The notes: generated by a model not told the origin, from the sequence alone. DNA of 64,000 nucleotides from Vibrio coralliirubri (GCF_024347375.1 NZ_AP025470.1:3348001-3412000); one strand, 5' to 3'; shown: positions 31,393 to 43,166, counted from the first letter of the stretch. Made by a program: numbers and translations.

Positions 31393-32799
31393 TTACTCAT
31401 CATCAAATGCAGGGCCTGCATAGTTATCAAATCGGGAGTGTTGGCCTTGGAACGTAAGACGAACCGAACCGATCGGACCGTTACGTTGCTTACCAAGGAT
31501 AATCTCAGCAATGCCTTTCAATGAGCTATCTGGGTTATAAACCTCATCACGATAGATGAACATGATCAAATCGGCATCTTGCTCAATCGAACCTGATTCA
31601 CGCAAGTCCGAGTTTACTGGGCGCTTATCAGCACGTTGCTCTAGGGAACGGTTAAGCTGAGAAAGTGCTACAACAGGAACGTTCAGCTCTTTTGCCAGCG
31701 CTTTCAATGAGCGAGAAATCTCGGCGATCTCAAGAGTACGGTTATCAGATAACGAGGGTACACGCATTAATTGAAGGTAATCTATCATGATCATAGAGAT
31801 ACCATCGTGTTCACGAGCGATACGTCGAGCACGAGAACGCACCTCTGTTGGCGTTAGACCCGAGCTGTCATCGATATACATATTCTTCTTATCCATCAGA
31901 ATACCCATACTCGACGAAATACGAGCCCAATCTTCATCGTCTAACTGGCCAGTACGAATCTTGGTTTGGTCTACGCGAGAAAGTGACGCAAGCATACGCA
32001 TCATCAGCTGTTCGGCTGGCATCTCTAGCGAGAAGATTAAAACCGGTTTGTCTTGCTTCATTGCTGCGTTTTCACACAAGTTCATCGCAAACGTGGTTTT
32101 ACCCATCGATGGACGAGCAGCAACAATAATTAAGTCAGAGCCTTGTAGACCTGCTGTTTTCTTATTGAGGTCGTTGAAACCCGTATCGACACCTGTCACA
32201 CCATCTTGCGGCGTTTTGTACAGGATCTCGATACGCTCTAGTGTCTTCTCTAGAATGCTATCAACGTTTTGTGGACCTTCGTTTTCACTTGCACGGCCTT
32301 CGGCAATCGCGAAGACTTTACTCTCAGCCAGATCAACAAGTTCTTCCGATGTACGACCTTGAGGGTCATAACCAGAATCAGCAATCTCATTCGCGACACC
32401 AATCAGGCTACGAACAAGTGCACGTTGCGCCACGATATCCGCATACGCATTGATGTTTGCGGCACTTGGTGTGTTTTTCGCTAGGTCAGCTAGGTAAGCA
32501 AAGCCACCCACTTCTTCAAGTTGCTCACGCAGCTCTAAATGTTCAGAGAGTGTAATAAGATCCAGAGGAGAACTTTCTTCAAGGATATCCTTTACCGCTT
32601 CAAAGATCAGACGGTGAGGACGGCTATAAAAGTCTTTGGCCACAACCTTTTCGGCAACCGTATCCCAGCGTTCGTTATCCAATAACAAACCGCCAATAAC
32701 AGATTGCTCAGCTTCTAATGAATGTGGCGGGACCTTGATGGCGTCCACCTGATCGTTGGCTGATTTCTGACTTTTGGTATCCACTATGACTACACTCAA
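31393..32799 (-). CDS. dnaB: Replicative DNA helicase
   Basis: DnaB is the hexameric helicase of the replication fork. The 468-residue protein has the N-terminal DnaG-interacting domain (PPHSLEAEQSVIGGLLLDN), a linker, and the RecA-like motor with Walker A ARPSMGKTTFAMN (about 230-242), Walker B MIMIDYLQLM and the arginine-finger region SDLRESGSIEQDADLI. No intein is present. It is the first gene of dnaB-alr, in the E. coli order. Confidence 0.98.
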   Translation of the reverse strand: MSVVIVDTKSQKSANDQVDAIKVPPHSLEAEQSVIGGLLLDNERWDTVAEKVVAKDFYSRPHRLIFEAVKDILEESSPLDLITLSEHLELREQLEEVGGFAYLADLAKNTPSAANINAYADIVAQRALVRSLIGVANEIADSGYDPQGRTSEELVDLAESKVFAIAEGRASENEGPQNVDSILEKTLERIEILYKTPQDGVTGVDTGFNDLNKKTAGLQGSDLIIVAARPSMGKTTFAMNLCENAAMKQDKPVLIFSLEMPAEQLMMRMLASLSRVDQTKIRTGQLDDEDWARISSSMGILMDKKNMYIDDSSGLTPTEVRSRARRIAREHDGISMIMIDYLQLMRVPSLSDNRTLEIAEISRSLKALAKELNVPVVALSQLNRSLEQRADKRPVNSDLRESGSIEQDADLIMFIYRDEVYNPDSSLKGIAEIILGKQRNGPIGSVRLTFQGQHSRFDNYAGPAFDDE

Positions 32800-32960
32800 T
32801 AACTAATAATGATCGTTCATTATACCCAAGAACATCCGTTTGTAATCCGATCCTATGAGTTTGTTTTATTCTTCAGGAAGAATTTACCTATTGCTGACGG
32901 AATTAACCAAGGGTAGCATTACGATCCTGCCATTCACTCACTGTATAACTAGAGGTATGC

Positions 32961-33845
32961 GTGTCCAAATTATTGGCTCTGAGCACTGGTCTTCTAAGCA
33001 CTGGTCTCCTGAGCGCTCCGATGGCCTTAGCTGATGATGCTAAAGCCTCTGTTGATGCAATCCTCGACTCTATAGTAGTTCCAGAACCTACTGCTGAGCC
33101 GATCGTCGTTGCACCGACACCTGAAGAAAAAGATATGGATATCGCACCGAATGATACTAGTGATACAGAACTGCCGAGCCCGCTAAAAACGGAAGTCGAA
33201 TTTGGATATCAGTCGCATACTGGTAACTCTGATTCACGATCGCTTAACGCACGCCTTAACGGTGAGTACACGGCTGGCCGTCATAGAACCAGTGGTGAAT
33301 GGAAATACTACAACCTCTACAAAGATGGCGAAGAAGATAAAAGACAATCGACTTACTCAGCTCAGAGTGACTACAAGTTAAGCCCTAAAACCTACCTTTA
33401 CGGCAGCTTTAAAGGAGTCGACTCGCGATACAGTGCTTACTTTAAGGACTACACAATTTCGAGTGGTCTGGGTTACCAGTTTTCGAATACCGAAGAGTTT
33501 GTGTTGGAAGTCGAAGTGGGCCCAGGTTTTCGTTACCAAGAACCTAACCTTGATGAATTAGACGACGATGACATCATCTTCCCTGAGATTGTTGAAGAGG
33601 CAATTTTCCGTGGCAACGTGAATACGTCATGGCAGGTGTTGAAGAATTTGCAGCTCAAGGCCGACGTGACGCTTGTCTCTGGTCACAGTAACCTAAAGTT
33701 TGATACTGAACTAGAAGCCATCAACGATATTACTGACAATATCGCGCTGAAGATCGCTCACTCTCGCCAGTACCACGATAAAGTGCCTGAAGGGTTAAGC
33801 AAAGAAGACTCTGTTCTATCTATCAACTTGCTCTTCCAGTTCTAA
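32961..33845 (+). CDS. DUF481 (YdiY-like) outer-membrane protein
   Basis: The 294-residue protein starts with GTG preceded by AGAGG (an ATG four bases earlier is in a frame that closes after a few codons). It has a signal peptide ending at ALA-DD, a linker of about 45 residues rich in P, E, D and T, and then a DUF481 barrel (TEVEFGYQSHTGNSDSRSLNARLNGEY ... VLSINLLFQF) ending in phenylalanine. The function of DUF481 barrels is unknown. The signal peptide contains a near-perfect duplication LSTGLLSTGLLS that is also visible in the DNA as a 15-base tandem repeat. Confidence 0.82.
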   Translation: MSKLLALSTGLLSTGLLSAPMALADDAKASVDAILDSIVVPEPTAEPIVVAPTPEEKDMDIAPNDTSDTELPSPLKTEVEFGYQSHTGNSDSRSLNARLNGEYTAGRHRTSGEWKYYNLYKDGEEDKRQSTYSAQSDYKLSPKTYLYGSFKGVDSRYSAYFKDYTISSGLGYQFSNTEEFVLEVEVGPGFRYQEPNLDELDDDDIIFPEIVEEAIFRGNVNTSWQVLKNLQLKADVTLVSGHSNLKFDTELEAINDITDNIALKIAHSRQYHDKVPEGLSKEDSVLSINLLFQF

Positions 33846-33960
33846 TCTTAGGCCACCTCTAACCTTCAGAACGGCTTGTTCAGCAATAACAGCTTATGGA
33901 TCACCGTAAGCTTTTTACCTATTGTAGCCCTCCCTTGTTCTTTCCTATATTTCAGACATA

Positions 33961-33988
33961 AAAAAACACCAGCCGAAGCTGGTGTTTA
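33961..33988 (-). terminator. Terminator of rpsF-rpsR-rplI
   Basis: Perfect arms AAACACCAGC and GCTGGTGTTT around loop CGAA, followed on the minus strand by six or more T. It lies 37 bases past rplI. Confidence 0.9.
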
Positions 33989-34025
33989 AAACTTTCAAAA
34001 GAAAGAATTCGTCTTGGTACTGAAA

Positions 34026-34478
34026 TTACTCAGCTGCAACGATAGCGATTTTCGCAGTAGCAAAAACTTCAGAGTGAAGTTGGATGCTTACTTCGAATTC
34101 GCCGATGTTACGTAGAGCGCCTTCAGGTAGGCGTACTTCGCTCTTAGCTACTGCAACACCTGCCGCTGTAATAGCGTCAGCGATGTCACGAGTACCGATA
34201 GAACCGAATAGTTTACCTTCGTCACCAGCTTTAGAAGCGATTGAAACGCCTTCTAGAGTGTTAACGTTCTCTGCACGAGCTTCAGCAGCAGCTAGTTGCT
34301 CAGCAACTTTAGCTTCTAGTTCAGCACGACGAGTTTCGAACATAGCAACGTTGTCTTTAGTTGCCATAACTGCTTTACCCTGTGGGATAAGGAAGTTACG
34401 AGCGTAACCAGATTTAACGTTTACTTGGTCGCCAAGGCCACCTAGGTTACCGATCTTATCAAGTAGAATAACTTGCAT
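34026..34478 (-). CDS. rplI: 50S ribosomal protein L9
   Basis: A 150-residue protein with the L9 N-terminal domain [36 protein letters not shown], the long connecting helix rich in A and E, and the C-terminal domain ([15 protein letters not shown] ... [11 protein letters not shown]). L9 binds 23S domain V near the L1 stalk. Last gene of the operon, 38 bases after rpsR. Confidence 0.98.
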   Translation of the reverse strand: MQVILLDKIGNLGGLGDQVNVKSGYARNFLIPQGKAVMATKDNVAMFETRRAELEAKVAEQLAAAEARAENVNTLEGVSIASKAGDEGKLFGSIGTRDIADAITAAGVAVAKSEVRLPEGALRNIGEFEVSIQLHSEVFATAKIAIVAAE

Positions 34479-34516
34479 TATCTTAGTCCTCTTAAACTAT
34501 TATTAACTATTACCGA

Positions 34517-34747
<231 letters not shown>

Positions 34748-34856
34748 CTATCTCCTGATCTTAAATTTAGTAAAGCGGTCTTTCACAATTATCGAAATAA
34801 CTATCAATGACCTAAAACAAGTTGAGAATTTTTTAAGGCGTTAAGCCAAAAAAGAA

Positions 34857-35246
34857 TTACTCAGCAGCTGCTTCTGGTTTAGCTTCTGTACGCTCTTCGC
34901 GACGAGGAGCACGCTCTGCACGCTCTTCTTTTTGCTTAAGCATAATAGATTGCTCAGTCACAGCGCCTTTAGTGCGCATGATCATGTTACGTAGAACTGC
35001 ATCGTTGAAACGGAAAGCAGTTTCTAGCTCGTCAATCACTTCTTGACCAGCTTCAACGTTCATAAGAACGTAGTGAGCTTTGTGAAGCTTGTTGATTGGG
35101 TAAGCCATTTGACGACGACCCCAGTCTTCTAGACGGTGGATAGTACCGCCAGCTTCAGTGATAGAACCAGTGTAACGCTCGATCATGCCAGCAACTTGCT
35201 CGCTTTGATCAGGGTGAACCATGAATACGATTTCGTAATGACGCAT
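34857..35246 (-). CDS. rpsF: 30S ribosomal protein S6
   Basis: A 129-residue protein: [25 protein letters not shown], then [24 protein letters not shown], and an acidic C-terminal tail rich in E, A and R that in E. coli receives extra glutamates. Ribosome site AAGGAG 7 bases before the ATG. First gene of the operon, with a hairpin leader that may mediate S6:S18 feedback. Confidence 0.98.
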   Translation of the reverse strand: MRHYEIVFMVHPDQSEQVAGMIERYTGSITEAGGTIHRLEDWGRRQMAYPINKLHKAHYVLMNVEAGQEVIDELETAFRFNDAVLRNMIMRTKGAVTEQSIMLKQKEERAERAPRREERTEAKPEAAAE

Positions 35247-35270
35247 TTGGTTGCTCCTTACGGATTATTA

Positions 35271-35304
35271 GCTTCCACGAGTGGCCCGGTCGTCCAGAGG
35301 AAGC
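35271..35304 (-). promoter_or_regulatory. Candidate S6:S18-binding leader hairpin
   Basis: In the mRNA sense the stem GCTTCC/GGAAGC is followed by a bulged inner stem TGG/CCA whose loop ACGACCGGG contains CCG. Leaders that bind the S6:S18 complex carry a CCG in a loop or bulge of such a hairpin, mimicking the 16S site. It lies 25 bases before the rpsF start codon. Confidence 0.6.
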
Positions 35305-35346
35305 AAGGAACTAAAGATAAATGACCGAGTTTTAAGGACGGCAAAT

Positions 35347-35373
35347 ATTATAGAAAGAACCCTGTATTGGCAA
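35347..35373 (-). promoter_or_regulatory. Putative promoter of rpsF
   Basis: On the minus strand a consensus -10 TATAAT is seen with TTGCCA upstream. The spacing is only 15 bases, so the -35 may instead be a base or two further upstream. Confidence 0.5.
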
Positions 35374-35461
35374 GCGGTATTTGGCGAATAATGAGACAGT
35401 TTTCCTTTCGCCATCTAGCCATCTGTGATTCTGTCAATTTGTCACTCTATGCCCTAAAAAC

Positions 35462-35489
35462 AAACGCCCACCAACAAGTGGTGAGCGTT
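35462..35489 (-). terminator. Hairpin after rlmB
   Basis: Arms AACGC-CACCA and TGGTG-GCGTT with one mismatch lie 50 bases past the rlmB stop. The T tract on the minus strand is weak. Confidence 0.5.
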
Positions 35490-35538
35490 AATAAATTCAT
35501 AGACTTAAAGTCGTTTTGTCTTTTAACTCAGCTTTACA

Positions 35539-36279
35539 CTATTGAGCTAGGCGCTGACGTACCGCTTCGAACAGACAGATGCCTGATGCTACCGAAACGT
35601 TTAGGCTCGACACGCTGCCTGCCATTGGGATCTTAATTAGGTCATCACAGGTTTCACGCGTTAGACGACGCATACCGTCACCTTCTGCACCCATAACTAC
35701 CGCAAGAGGGCCTGTTAGCTTCGCTTGATAGATATCATGTGTTGCTTCACCTGCCGTACCCACAAACCATACGCCCTGCTCTTGCAGTGCACGCATTGTG
35801 CGAGCTAGGTTTGTTACACGTACTAACGGAACCGTTTCAGCCGCACCACACGCAACCTTGCTTACCGTTGCGGTTAACGGCGAAGAGCGATCTTTCGGTA
35901 CAATAACAGCAGCAACACCTGCGGCATCCGCGTTACGCAGACAAGCGCCTAGGTTATGAGGGTCTGTTACGCCATCTAGAACCAACAGCAAAGGCTGTTC
36001 GTGCTGTGCTAGGATATCGTCTAGGTGAGTTTCATTAAGCTGCTTAGCAGGCTTCACCTTAGCAATAAGACCTTGGTGATTCGCACCTTGTGCTTTTTCA
36101 TCCAACGGCTTACGACCCATCTGCTGAATCGACACACCAAACTGTTGCAGTTGGTTCAGTAATGGAAGAAGTCGCTCGTCTTGGCGACCTTTCAGTACAT
36201 ACGCTTCGATAAAACGTGCAGGATCTTTTTCTAGTACGGCTTTCACCGCGTGAATACCGTAAATAAATTCGTTACTCAT
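35539..36279 (-). CDS. rlmB: 23S rRNA (guanosine-2251-2'-O)-methyltransferase
   Basis: RlmB methylates G2251 in the P-loop of 23S rRNA using SAM. The 246-residue protein has an N-terminal substrate-binding part ([20 protein letters not shown]) and a SPOUT domain with the three motifs [33 protein letters not shown] and [22 protein letters not shown], which form the knotted SAM site. It follows rnr by 177 bases as in E. coli. Confidence 0.97.
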   Translation of the reverse strand: MSNEFIYGIHAVKAVLEKDPARFIEAYVLKGRQDERLLPLLNQLQQFGVSIQQMGRKPLDEKAQGANHQGLIAKVKPAKQLNETHLDDILAQHEQPLLLVLDGVTDPHNLGACLRNADAAGVAAVIVPKDRSSPLTATVSKVACGAAETVPLVRVTNLARTMRALQEQGVWFVGTAGEATHDIYQAKLTGPLAVVMGAEGDGMRRLTRETCDDLIKIPMAGSVSSLNVSVASGICLFEAVRQRLAQ

Positions 36280-36456
36280 TGTCTCAAGTTACTCTTATTG
36301 CTCAGAGAAGAATGACATCAATGCCGATGCATCCCTCTCTGTGTTGTTCATTTCGAGAGTATGCGTCTTGCGCCTGATACTCTCGCATTAAATTAAATCA
36401 GTTAGGCACTAAACCTGATTAGCAAAGCGCCCTATTAGCCTTAAGATTTATCAGTT

Positions 36457-38958
36457 TTAAGACTTATCAGCCTTTGGCTTACGGCTTGCAGCACGCTTTT
36501 TCTTAGCGCGAGCTTTAGCAGCACCGGTTTTATTCGCTGGCTTTTTCTTCTTAGCAGGGCCTTCGCTGCTTCCGTCAGGTCGCTTAGTTGGCTCAACCAT
36601 CGGCTTCGCTGATACGCCCGGCTTATTACTCTTCACTACTGAGCGCTTCTTGCTTTTCGCCTTTTTCATCGCTTCGGCTGCACGCTTCTTGGCTGTTTTG
36701 CCTTTACCACGCGGCTGACGATCGGTGTCTTCTAAATCAAAGTCGATTTGACGAGTTTCTAAGTTAACCGCAGAAACCTTCACTTTCACCGAATCACCCA
36801 AACGGTAGATATTACCAGAGCTTTCACCCACTAGACGCTGACCAACAGCATCAAATTGGTAGTAATCATTCGCTAGCGCTGAGATATGTACCAATCCATC
36901 AATGTGCAGCTCAGTTAGACGAACAAAGAAGCCAAAACCAGTCACGTTGGCAATTACGCCATCCATCACTTCGCCGACATGGTCTTGCATGTATTCACAC
37001 TTCAACCAGTCGTTTACTTCACGTGTTGCGTCATCAGCACGACGCTCAGTCATTGAACACTGCTCGCCGTAGAAGTCCATATCATCGAAAGTGTAGTGGT
37101 AACCACCGGTTGGCGTCCAACGTTCGCTGTTACGACCGCCTTCTTTCGCAATAAGGTACTTAATCGCACGGTGCAATAGCAAGTCAGGGTAACGACGAAT
37201 CGGCGAGGTAAAGTGAGCATAGCGTTTAAGGGCTAAACCAAAGTGACCCGCGTTATCCGCGTTGTAGACCGCTTGCTTCATTGAACGAAGTAGCATGGTT
37301 TGGATTAACTCACGGTCTTCACGTTCGTTTATCTGTTGCATCAATTGTGCATAGTCTACTGGAGATGGCGAGAGACCACCTTCCAACGTTAAACCTAATT
37401 CACTTAAGAAGCTCTTGAAGCCCATTAAGCGCTCTTCGCCCGGAGTTTCGTGAACACGGTAGAGAGCAGGCTCTTTCGCTTTCTCTACGTAAGATGCCGA
37501 TGCGATGTTCGCCAGAATCATACACTCTTCGATGATCTTGTGTGCATCGTTACGGATTACCGGTTCAATGCGGTCGATCTTACGATCCGCATTGAAGATA
37601 AATTTGGTTTCTACCGTTTCAAACTCAATCGCGCCACGCTCATCACGCGTTTTCTTAAGAACTTTGTACATCTTGTGCAGTTCTTCAAGATGCGGTACTT
37701 CTGGCTCGTAACGCTCACGAAGCTCTTCATTGCCATCTAAGATCGCGCCTACTTTATTGTAAGTAAGACGAGCATGAGAGTTCATTACCGCTTCGTAGTG
37801 CTTGTACCCCGACAGCTTACCTTTGTCTGAGATAGTCATCTCACACACCATACATAAACGGTCTACTTGAGGGTTCAATGAACACAAACCATTTGAAAGC
37901 ACTTCAGGCAGCATTGGGACAACTTGTGACGGGAAGTATACCGAGTTACCACGGTTAATCGCTTCTTTGTCTAGCGCTGTATCTGGGCGAACGTAGTAAC
38001 TTACGTCAGCAATCGCTACCCATAGACGCCAGCCGCCGCCTTTCTTCGCTTCACAGTAAACCGCATCATCGAAGTCACGCGCATCTTCACCATCAATGGT
38101 AACCAATGGCAGTTTACGCAGGTCCACACGTCCTTCTTTTGCTTCTTCAGGAACATGCTCACCTAGGTTTTCGATTTGTTTATCTACTGCTTCAGGCCAC
38201 TCTTGTGGGATCTGGTGAGTACGGATCGCAATCTGCGTTTCCATACCCGGCGCCATATTTTCACCAAGAACTTCAGTTACTTTACCCATCATGTTACGAG
38301 AACGACCACCGCGATCCGTAATCTCAATCACAACCACATTACCCATTCGAGCACCGCCTTTATGCTCAGTAGGGATCTGGATGTCGTGACTAATACGCGA
38401 ATCATCAGCAACAACGTAAGAATGGCCGTACTCTAGGAAGAAGCGACCAACAAGTGGCGTTTTACGCTCTTCAAGTACACGAACCAAGCGACCTTCACGA
38501 CGGCCACGCTTACTGTTGTCAGTAGGCTGAACCAATACGTAATCACCGTGCATGATGGTTTTCATCTGATGATGTGGCAGCACGATATCATTGTCTTTAC
38601 CCACACTACCGTCTGGGCGAACCCAACCATGACCGTCTTTATGACCAATCACATAGCCTTTGATCAGTTCCATCTTCTCAGGCAATGCGTAGCACTGACG
38701 ACGAGTAAAGATAAGCTGTCCATCACGCTCCATTGCACGTAAACGACGACGCAGCCCTTCATATTGTTCCTCTCCAGCAAGACCCAAAGCTTCGAATAGA
38801 TCGTTGCGGTTCATCGGAATATTCGCGTCTGTTAGAAACGAAATAATGAACTCTCGGCTTGGTACTGGGTTATCGTAATTTTTCGACTCTCGGTCGGCAA
38901 AAGGATCAACAGTGGTTGTCGCTGTCGTATTTTCTGACGTTGGTGTGTTTTTTGACAT
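36457..38958 (-). CDS. rnr: Ribonuclease R
   Basis: RNase R is a 3'-5' exoribonuclease that degrades structured RNA. Domains in order: helix-turn-helix start (about 33-85, [27 protein letters not shown]), two cold-shock domains, the RNB catalytic domain with metal-binding [15 protein letters not shown] (about 290-305), an S1 domain ([27 protein letters not shown], about 655-680) and a lysine-rich tail of about 90 residues. The 833-residue length is normal. It precedes rlmB on the same strand. Confidence 0.97.
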   Translation of the reverse strand: MSKNTPTSENTTATTTVDPFADRESKNYDNPVPSREFIISFLTDANIPMNRNDLFEALGLAGEEQYEGLRRRLRAMERDGQLIFTRRQCYALPEKMELIKGYVIGHKDGHGWVRPDGSVGKDNDIVLPHHQMKTIMHGDYVLVQPTDNSKRGRREGRLVRVLEERKTPLVGRFFLEYGHSYVVADDSRISHDIQIPTEHKGGARMGNVVVIEITDRGGRSRNMMGKVTEVLGENMAPGMETQIAIRTHQIPQEWPEAVDKQIENLGEHVPEEAKEGRVDLRKLPLVTIDGEDARDFDDAVYCEAKKGGGWRLWVAIADVSYYVRPDTALDKEAINRGNSVYFPSQVVPMLPEVLSNGLCSLNPQVDRLCMVCEMTISDKGKLSGYKHYEAVMNSHARLTYNKVGAILDGNEELRERYEPEVPHLEELHKMYKVLKKTRDERGAIEFETVETKFIFNADRKIDRIEPVIRNDAHKIIEECMILANIASASYVEKAKEPALYRVHETPGEERLMGFKSFLSELGLTLEGGLSPSPVDYAQLMQQINEREDRELIQTMLLRSMKQAVYNADNAGHFGLALKRYAHFTSPIRRYPDLLLHRAIKYLIAKEGGRNSERWTPTGGYHYTFDDMDFYGEQCSMTERRADDATREVNDWLKCEYMQDHVGEVMDGVIANVTGFGFFVRLTELHIDGLVHISALANDYYQFDAVGQRLVGESSGNIYRLGDSVKVKVSAVNLETRQIDFDLEDTDRQPRGKGKTAKKRAAEAMKKAKSKKRSVVKSNKPGVSAKPMVEPTKRPDGSSEGPAKKKKPANKTGAAKARAKKKRAASRKPKADKS

Positions 38959-39205
38959 AGGCGGGCCTGCTTAAGCAAGGAAGGTATATACCCCTAGTAT
39001 ATCTGATGCTAGGGGTAAGCTACAGATATGCTTTAGAAAACACTCAAATAACCTCAGATTGATACATATCTTCACTTTGTGAAACATCGCTTCATAGACG
39101 TGGACTATCATCAAAATTTCAAGCAAACGATAAAACAAACGTTTGCGCCATGAATGAAATACACTATTATCCACGCACTTTACCAACTCCTGTTCTGAGT
39201 ATGAT

Positions 39206-40615
39206 ATGAAACTAAAACGCACTTTATTGGCTTCAGCTATGGCGAGCCTAGCGCTGTTCCCATTCGCAAGTTCGGCAATGGAAAAAGCTGACCTGATGAT
39301 TACCGATGCGATGGTTCTGACCATGAACCAAGACAAAACGGTTTATGAAAGCGGTACTGTTGTGGTCAAAGACAACAAAATCATTGCGGTTGGTGATGCT
39401 TCATTAGAGAAGCAGTACCAAGCTAAGCAAGTGTTAGACGTGGATGGCGATATCGTAATGCCGGGTCTCATCAATACTCATACTCATGTATCAATGACAG
39501 TTTTTCGTTCGTTGGCCGATGATGTGCCAGATCGCCTGCACCGCTACATCTTCCCACTAGAGAAGAAGCTAGTATCGCGAGACATGGTACGCATTGGTGC
39601 CAACCTAGGTAACGTTGAAATGGTGAAAGGCGGTGTCACGACTTACGCCGACATGTACTACTTCGAAGATGAAGTCGCAAAAACCGTCGATAAAATCGGT
39701 ATGCGTGCCATCCTTGGTGAAACGGTGATTAAGTTCCCTGTAGCCGATGCGGCTAACGCCGAAGAAGGCATTAAGTACGCGTTGAATTTTATTGAAGAGT
39801 ACAAAGATCACCCACGCATCACACCAGCGTTTGCCCCGCATGCGCCTTACACCAACACCACAGAGATCCTTCAGAAAATATCTAAACTATCCCTAGAATT
39901 AGATGTTCCAGTAATGATTCACCTTGCAGAATCACACCGTGAAGAAGAGAAAATCGCAGAGCGTTCTGATGGGTTATCTCCGGTTCAATACATGGACAGC
40001 ATTGGCGCACTCAATAAAAACTTGGTGGGTGCACACATGATCCTCGTTGACGATCATGATATCGAATTAGTGAAGAAATCGGATATGGGCGTGGCTCATA
40101 ACATGAGTGCTAACATCAAGTCAGCAAAAGGCGTATCACCTGCGCTTAAGATGTATGACGAGAACGTACGTATCGGTTTAGGTACCGATGGCCCAATGTC
40201 TGGTAACACGCTGAGCACCATTGATGAATTCAACCAAGTGGCTAAGGTTCATAAGCTAGTTAACAAAGATCGTGCTGCGATGCCGCCGATCAAAGTGATC
40301 GACATGGCGACAATGGGCGCAGCAAAAGCGCTGCATATGGAAGATAAGATCGGCTCTCTTGAAGCTGGCAAACTGGCCGACATCATAGTGATCGATACTA
40401 AAGCGCCAAACATGGTTCCGGTCTACAACCCATACTCAGCACTGGTGTACTCAGCTAACTCGGGTAACGTTCGCCACTCCATCGTTGATGGTAAGATCAT
40501 CATGCAAGATCGCGACATGCTAACGGTAGACGAAGACAAGATTCGCCAAGAAGCACTCGATTTCACCAAGGTTGTTCGTGAAACGGTAATTGAGTCTGGT
40601 GAGGTTGTTCAATAA
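39206..40615 (+). CDS. Exported amidohydrolase (TrzA/AtzA, MTA/SAH-deaminase-like)
   Basis: The 469-residue protein has an N-terminal Sec signal peptide (about 1-24, ending SSAME) followed by an amidohydrolase fold. The metal-site motifs are INTHTHVSM (HxH, about 90), APHAPY (about 212), IHLAESH (about 240) and the metal-binding aspartate in GLGTDGPMS (about 330). Cytosolic relatives deaminate methylthioadenosine, S-adenosylhomocysteine or guanine-like substrates. The predicted export places this one in the periplasm. The substrate cannot be read from the sequence. It is a single gene between rnr and motX. Confidence 0.82.
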   Translation: MKLKRTLLASAMASLALFPFASSAMEKADLMITDAMVLTMNQDKTVYESGTVVVKDNKIIAVGDASLEKQYQAKQVLDVDGDIVMPGLINTHTHVSMTVFRSLADDVPDRLHRYIFPLEKKLVSRDMVRIGANLGNVEMVKGGVTTYADMYYFEDEVAKTVDKIGMRAILGETVIKFPVADAANAEEGIKYALNFIEEYKDHPRITPAFAPHAPYTNTTEILQKISKLSLELDVPVMIHLAESHREEEKIAERSDGLSPVQYMDSIGALNKNLVGAHMILVDDHDIELVKKSDMGVAHNMSANIKSAKGVSPALKMYDENVRIGLGTDGPMSGNTLSTIDEFNQVAKVHKLVNKDRAAMPPIKVIDMATMGAAKALHMEDKIGSLEAGKLADIIVIDTKAPNMVPVYNPYSALVYSANSGNVRHSIVDGKIIMQDRDMLTVDEDKIRQEALDFTKVVRETVIESGEVVQ

Positions 40616-40648
40616 ACTCGCTATCGAATAGCATGACCATCTAAACGT

Positions 40649-40686
40649 AAAAAGCCCCGCACTAACTAAATTAGGCGGGGCTTTTT
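40649..40686 (+). terminator. Bidirectional terminator between the amidohydrolase gene and motX
   Basis: Arms AAAAAGCCCCGC and GCGGGGCTTTTT close a 14-base loop, with T runs on both strands. It serves both convergent genes. Confidence 0.88.
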
Positions 40687-40742
40687 AAATCTTGTTTCCT
40701 GTAACAATGAGTGCAGGGATCATTACAGGTTTTTGTTCGGTA

Positions 40743-41378
40743 TTACCAGAATACGTCTCGACGTTTTGCTCGAGCAATAATATTGTCTGGCATTCTCTGT
40801 TCCAGACCGCTACGAAGCACAGTGATACGTCTGTGTTGTCTTTGATCTGCGGTTACCGAGTTATACAACCAACGGTAAGCATCTTCGTAATCCAATGGGC
40901 TACCGTAGTCACGTAACAAGAGTTCCGCTAAGTGAATGCTCGCGCTTAAGTTACCCATAGAGGCTGCTTCACGTAGATACGGAATCGCACGCTCTTGATC
41001 TTGTTGTACCAAAGTACCACGAGAGTAATAACGACCTAACTGCTCTAATGCAGCGGGTAAACCTTGATGTGCCGCGTTTTCCATATAGTAAAGGCCAAGC
41101 TCTACATCTTGTGGAACACACACACCCCAAGCCAACATATCACCGTATAAAAACTCATAAGAAGGCAAGCTAATACGCGTTGCGCGAGCAACGATATCTT
41201 CAACTAACTGGCACTTATCAGCTTTAACTCGCTCTAGATGTTGATTATTTTCGATTAAATTAATCAGTTCAGCTTCTGTATATATTGGAACGGGCTCTCC
41301 CACATCAGCCAAATTTGCATGACTCAAGGGTGAGCTCAGCGCCATTATTAATGAAGCTGCCACAATTCGTAGCTTCAT
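40743..41378 (-). CDS. motX: Sodium-driven polar flagellar motor protein MotX
   Basis: MotX joins MotY in the periplasmic T-ring that holds the PomAB stator around the Vibrio polar flagellum. The 211-residue protein has a signal peptide (about 1-21, ending SPLSHA-N), then Sel1-type repeats (GVCVPQDVELGLYYMENAAHQGLPAALEQLGRYYSRG, then QERAIPYLREAASMGNLSASIHLAELL). A cysteine pair (KADKC and GVC) could form a disulfide. Length and sequence match V. parahaemolyticus MotX as I know it. It is transcribed alone. Confidence 0.9.
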   Translation of the reverse strand: MKLRIVAASLIMALSSPLSHANLADVGEPVPIYTEAELINLIENNQHLERVKADKCQLVEDIVARATRISLPSYEFLYGDMLAWGVCVPQDVELGLYYMENAAHQGLPAALEQLGRYYSRGTLVQQDQERAIPYLREAASMGNLSASIHLAELLLRDYGSPLDYEDAYRWLYNSVTADQRQHRRITVLRSGLEQRMPDNIIARAKRRDVFW

Positions 41379-41390
41379 ACCTGCACTCTA

Positions 41391-41417
41391 TTATCTGTCG
41401 CTAAAGTTAATCTATTA
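41391..41417 (-). promoter_or_regulatory. Weak candidate sigma-28 promoter of motX
   Basis: On the minus strand TAAT, 15 bases, then ACAGATAA resembles TAAA-N15-GCCGATAA (3/4 and 6/8). motX is a late flagellar gene in vibrios, but the leader would be very short, so this is weak. Confidence 0.3.
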
Positions 41418-41623
41418 AGGGATGCAGAGGATTTCTACACGCACAAAACAGGGTGAACTTCACTTTCCATGATATCTGTATCGGCAATAACCCCGACGGC
41501 TTTAGACAAAACTTGCCGCTAATGGGCAATATTTTGCCTGATGGCGTTCAAAAGATCATCAAAGACGACTTCGTTTTCAAATTACAGGTACAAAAAAGCC
41601 GACTTAATAAAGTCGGCTTTTAA
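41411..41623 (+). pseudogene. Orphan coding-like frame without a normal start (possible gene fragment)
   Basis: The frame is open from a TAA at 41408 to a stop at 41621. It contains no ATG before residue 38; a GTG at 41453 would give 56 residues, beginning VNFTFHDICIGNNPDGFRQN and continuing LPLMGNILPDGV. The composition looks like real protein and the last codons run through the purA terminator, as a truncated gene would. I do not recognise the parent protein. It is likely a remnant of a lost gene, or else a small unannotated protein. Confidence 0.4.
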
Positions 41624-41624
41624 A
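41591..41624 (-). terminator. Terminator of purA
   Basis: Perfect arms AAAAGCCGACTT and AAGTCGGCTTTT; on the minus strand a run of T follows. It lies 54 bases past the purA stop. Confidence 0.88.
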
Positions 41625-41677
41625 AACGATTTAATTATCAAAGCACTTTATGTGCTGTGGTAATCACTCAACGGGCA

Positions 41678-43015
<1,338 letters not shown>

Positions 43016-43166
43016 TTAAAAATGGATTCTAGCACTGAATCACACTTCTTGCAGTCACTTTTTGTTCATAAACGTTAACGCTGTACAAAAATAAACCAGC
43101 CATAACTGGGGGCAGATGTGTAAAGATACTGATATCATTGCTTTTTTACAGACAAAAGGCAGAACC

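Noticed and set aside
31787..32362. 191-codon frame antisense to dnaB
   Set aside because: It overlaps the well-supported dnaB gene entirely, has no ribosome site, and its serine/arginine-rich composition is typical of a shadow frame.
34800..34856. Hairpin between rpsF and rpsR as an attenuator
   Set aside because: The GC part of the stem is only three pairs (GGC/GCC) flanked by A/T runs; too weak to call without more evidence.
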